Shown here piece after piece: positions 5,091-6,504 of a stretch of 6,504 nt of DNA. Both the position numbers and the translations under genes were made by a program. The stretch comes from Clostridia bacterium (GTDB taxonomy: Bacteria; Bacillota_A; Clostridia; Oscillospirales; CAG-272), in the NCBI GenBank assembly GCA_017467225.1, contig JAFTSR010000293.1, positions 1 through 6,504 on the forward strand, in the 5' to 3' direction. The notes under the pieces are model-generated. The model had not been told where the DNA came from. It did no database searches and was given only the letters and a program-made list of their open reading frames with translations. The stretch's first letter is position 1, and every line of letters starts with the position of its first letter.

Positions 5091-6170
5091 TTACAGCTCA
5101 ATCAGCTCCTTGGGGCTGTGTGCGAAATTATGCAGCGATCCGTCCTCGCGCAAAACCGCCATATCCTCAATACGGCAGCCGTACTTCCCTGCCAGATAAA
5201 TACCCGGCTCGAAGGTCACAACCTGACCGACCTGCAAGGTCTGATCCGCCGGTGTTTTGGAAGCAAGGCGAGGCGCCTCGTGAATATACATACCGACGCC
5301 GTGGCCGAGCGAATGACCAAACGCGCCACGGTAAGCATCGTGCGCATCAATGATATCACGCGCCACGCGATCCAGCGCCTGCAAACCCACGCCAAGCTTG
5401 GCAGCATCCAAGGCAGCGAGCTGCGCCTTGAGCACGGTGTTGTACAGATGTCGCATATCGTCGTCGGCGCGACCGATGACCACGGTACGGGTCATATCGG
5501 AGCAATAGCCGTCCACGCGTGCACCGAAATCCATGGTAAAGAAGCCCTTTTCCAGCTTGACAGGGCGCGGATGACCGTGCGGCAGCGAGGAAGCCGTGCC
5601 GGAGACGGCGATGGTTTCAAACGAAACGCACTCGGCGCCGTGTGCGCGCATGAAAAATTCCAGCTCCAGCGCGACGTCGATCTCGGTGCGATCGGGATGG
5701 ATATAGGTCAGAATGTGGGAGAAAGCCGCGTCGGCGATATCCTGTGCCTTCTGCATTTTGGCGATCTCGTCCTCGCCCTTATACAGGCGCATCTCGTCGA
5801 TCAGCGAGGAGGCGTTGGGAACAAGGGTAACGCCCTTCAGGAGCGACTCGAAGTAGCGGAAGTCGTCGACAGGCAGCGTTGCGCCCTCGACGGAGAGGGT
5901 GGTGATACCGTGGTCGGCGAGAAGTCCTTGGATGGCGGCACGGGTGCCGATCTCCGGCGTGAGGACGGTGAAGGCGTTATCGACGGTTGCTTCGGCGGCC
6001 TCGCGGTAGCGGAAGTCGGTGACAAGGTAAGCGGCGGTGGAGGTGACGAGGACGTAGCCGTCGGTGAAGGCAAAGCCGGTGAGGTAGCGCTGGTTGACCT
6101 CGGAGGAAGCGAGGACGGCGGAAATGTTTTTCTGCTGCATGGCAGCGCGGAGATTTTGGAGTTTGGTCAT
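5091..6170 (-). CDS. M24 metallopeptidase, aminopeptidase P / Xaa-Pro peptidase type
   Basis: This 359-aa protein has the usual length of short bacterial Xaa-Pro peptidases of the PepP/PepQ/YqhT kind, cytosolic enzymes that release residues next to proline. Residues 1-130 form the N-terminal creatinase-like domain (NQRYLTGF near 26-33, VTDFRYREAA near 50-59). Residues about 135-359 form the pita-bread catalytic domain. All five metal ligands expected for the family are visible: D214 and D225 (MDFGARVDGYCSDMTRT), H290 (GHSLGHGVGMYIHEAP), E321 (TFEPGIY) and E335 (CRIEDMAV). H198, H200 and H297 fit the accessory catalytic histidines. The ATG at 6170 has AAAGGA 8-9 nt upstream. The frame is open further upstream to 6308, but that extension translates repeat copy C and is rejected. 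Whether it prefers Xaa-Pro dipeptides or longer peptides cannot be told from sequence. No clear terminator follows the stop, only hairpins of copy B. Confidence 0.92.
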   Translation of the reverse strand: MTKLQNLRAAMQQKNISAVLASSEVNQRYLTGFAFTDGYVLVTSTAAYLVTDFRYREAAEATVDNAFTVLTPEIGTRAAIQGLLADHGITTLSVEGATLPVDDFRYFESLLKGVTLVPNASSLIDEMRLYKGEDEIAKMQKAQDIADAAFSHILTYIHPDRTEIDVALELEFFMRAHGAECVSFETIAVSGTASSLPHGHPRPVKLEKGFFTMDFGARVDGYCSDMTRTVVIGRADDDMRHLYNTVLKAQLAALDAAKLGVGLQALDRVARDIIDAHDAYRGAFGHSLGHGVGMYIHEAPRLASKTPADQTLQVGQVVTFEPGIYLAGKYGCRIEDMAVLREDGSLHNFAHSPKELIEL

Positions 6171-6187
6171 GGAGGGTGTCCTTTCTG

Positions 6188-6230
6188 TGGGGAGATGATT
6201 TAGGAAGTGCGAACAAAGATTTCTAACGTT
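6188..6230 (-). repeat. Conserved tail of copy C, forming the aminopeptidase leader
   Basis: On the minus strand it reads AACGTTAGAAATCTTTG, then TTCGCACTTCCTA and ATCATCTCCCC, matching copy A through its extended end. It stops about 6 bp before the AAAGGA ribosome binding site of the aminopeptidase, so any transcript starting upstream would carry this block in its 5' leader. Confidence 0.8.
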
Positions 6231-6504
6231 GGTTGGGTTATTGCCGATTTCTTTGTCACGCGACAAAGAAACCGGCGAAAGAAAACGCGCATGGGGGAGG
6301 ACCCCCATGTCCCCCCTCTATCGCGCGCTACACACAAAAACGCTTCCGCGTTTTTGCTCAATCGCGCGCGGTTGTTGCACAGCAAAAACTTTGCTTTCGC
6401 CGCCTCAAAAAGGACGGCGAAAACTGAGGGGATTTCTACGGGAAGAAATGCTGTCGGGATGTGCTGCGTTCTTCCCCTTGCGTCATCCTGAGCGGAGCGC
6501 GGCG
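6188..6504 (-). repeat. Structured intergenic element, copy C, cut by the window end
   Basis: Read on the minus strand this matches A and B. It contains a TTTCGCCG/CGGCGAAA stem (6395-6422), a two-tier hairpin with outer stem GCGCGCG pairing (6322-6328 with 6364-6370) and inner stem 6335-6356 with a GGAA loop, CATGGGGG/CCCCCATG (6290-6309), TTTCTTTGTC/GACAAAGAAA (6248-6271) and the tail (6188-6230). The GTTTCG hairpin of A and B is missing. Similarity to copy A continues to about 6449 (CCCCTCAG, CGTAGAAA). Beyond that, 6450-6504 is different and ends in TCATCCTGAGCGGAGC, a sequence type I associate with another common dispersed repeat. No gene is seen in 6171-6504. Confidence 0.78.

Noticed and set aside
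5118..6203. 361-codon plus-strand open frame over the aminopeptidase gene
   Set aside because: It is an antisense shadow. The minus strand encodes a complete M24 peptidase with all metal ligands, whereas this frame gives a low-complexity Gly/Val/Asp-rich product with no recognisable domain or ribosome binding site.
2112..6504. CRISPR array or composite transposon as an explanation of the repeats
   Set aside because: The repeats are hundreds of bp long with irregular spacing and both orientations, with no short direct repeat-spacer units. No transposase gene, clear terminal inverted repeats or target-site duplications were found.

Overview
The window looks like chromosomal DNA from a Gram-positive, moderately GC-rich Clostridia relative, plausibly of the Oscillospirales/Ruminococcaceae type. 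This rests on a secreted SleB-type wall hydrolase with a copper-amine-oxidase-N-like domain, an Amidase_6 protein, PlsY-type phospholipid synthesis, strong AGGAGG-like ribosome binding sites, a near-consensus SigA promoter, and many hairpin-rich intergenic repeats. The genus cannot be fixed from the sequence alone.

Layout. Positions 1-380 hold no convincing gene, only small perfect hairpins, a terminator-like hairpin at 259-295 and a compound structure at 304-359. Two plus-strand genes follow: a secreted SleB-like cell-wall hydrolase (462-1346, with its own promoter at 384-412 and terminator at 1360-1403) and an Amidase_6 protein (1442-2044). Next come a convergent intergenic region (2045-2648) and a two-gene minus-strand operon: plsY (4614 to 3868), then a class I SAM-dependent methyltransferase (3875 to 2649). 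The two overlap by 8 nt and end at a terminator at 2610-2644. A second intergenic region (4615-5090) separates plsY from a minus-strand M24 aminopeptidase P-type metallopeptidase (6170 to 5091). The remainder (6171-6504) is non-coding.

The three large non-coding stretches share one modular, hairpin-rich element: copy A about 2112-2606 (+), copy B about 4662-5087 (+) and copy C about 6188 to the window end (-). They share conserved blocks in the same order and a nearly invariant tail of about 30 bp. Several stems are kept although the arm sequences differ between copies. The clearest is an outer stem read as CGCGTGC/GCACGCG in A, CGCGCGT/ACGCGCG in B and CGCGCGC/GCGCGCG in C. That pattern points to selection on structure (RNA, or single-stranded or cruciform DNA) and is the most interesting signal here. 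B and C lie in inverted orientation on either side of the aminopeptidase gene, with both tails pointing inward.

The genes themselves are ordinary: two probable envelope or spore-wall enzymes, one phospholipid acyltransferase with a coupled methyltransferase of unknown substrate, and one cytosolic peptidase. I found no CRISPR array, tRNA, rRNA, transposase gene or defence system.
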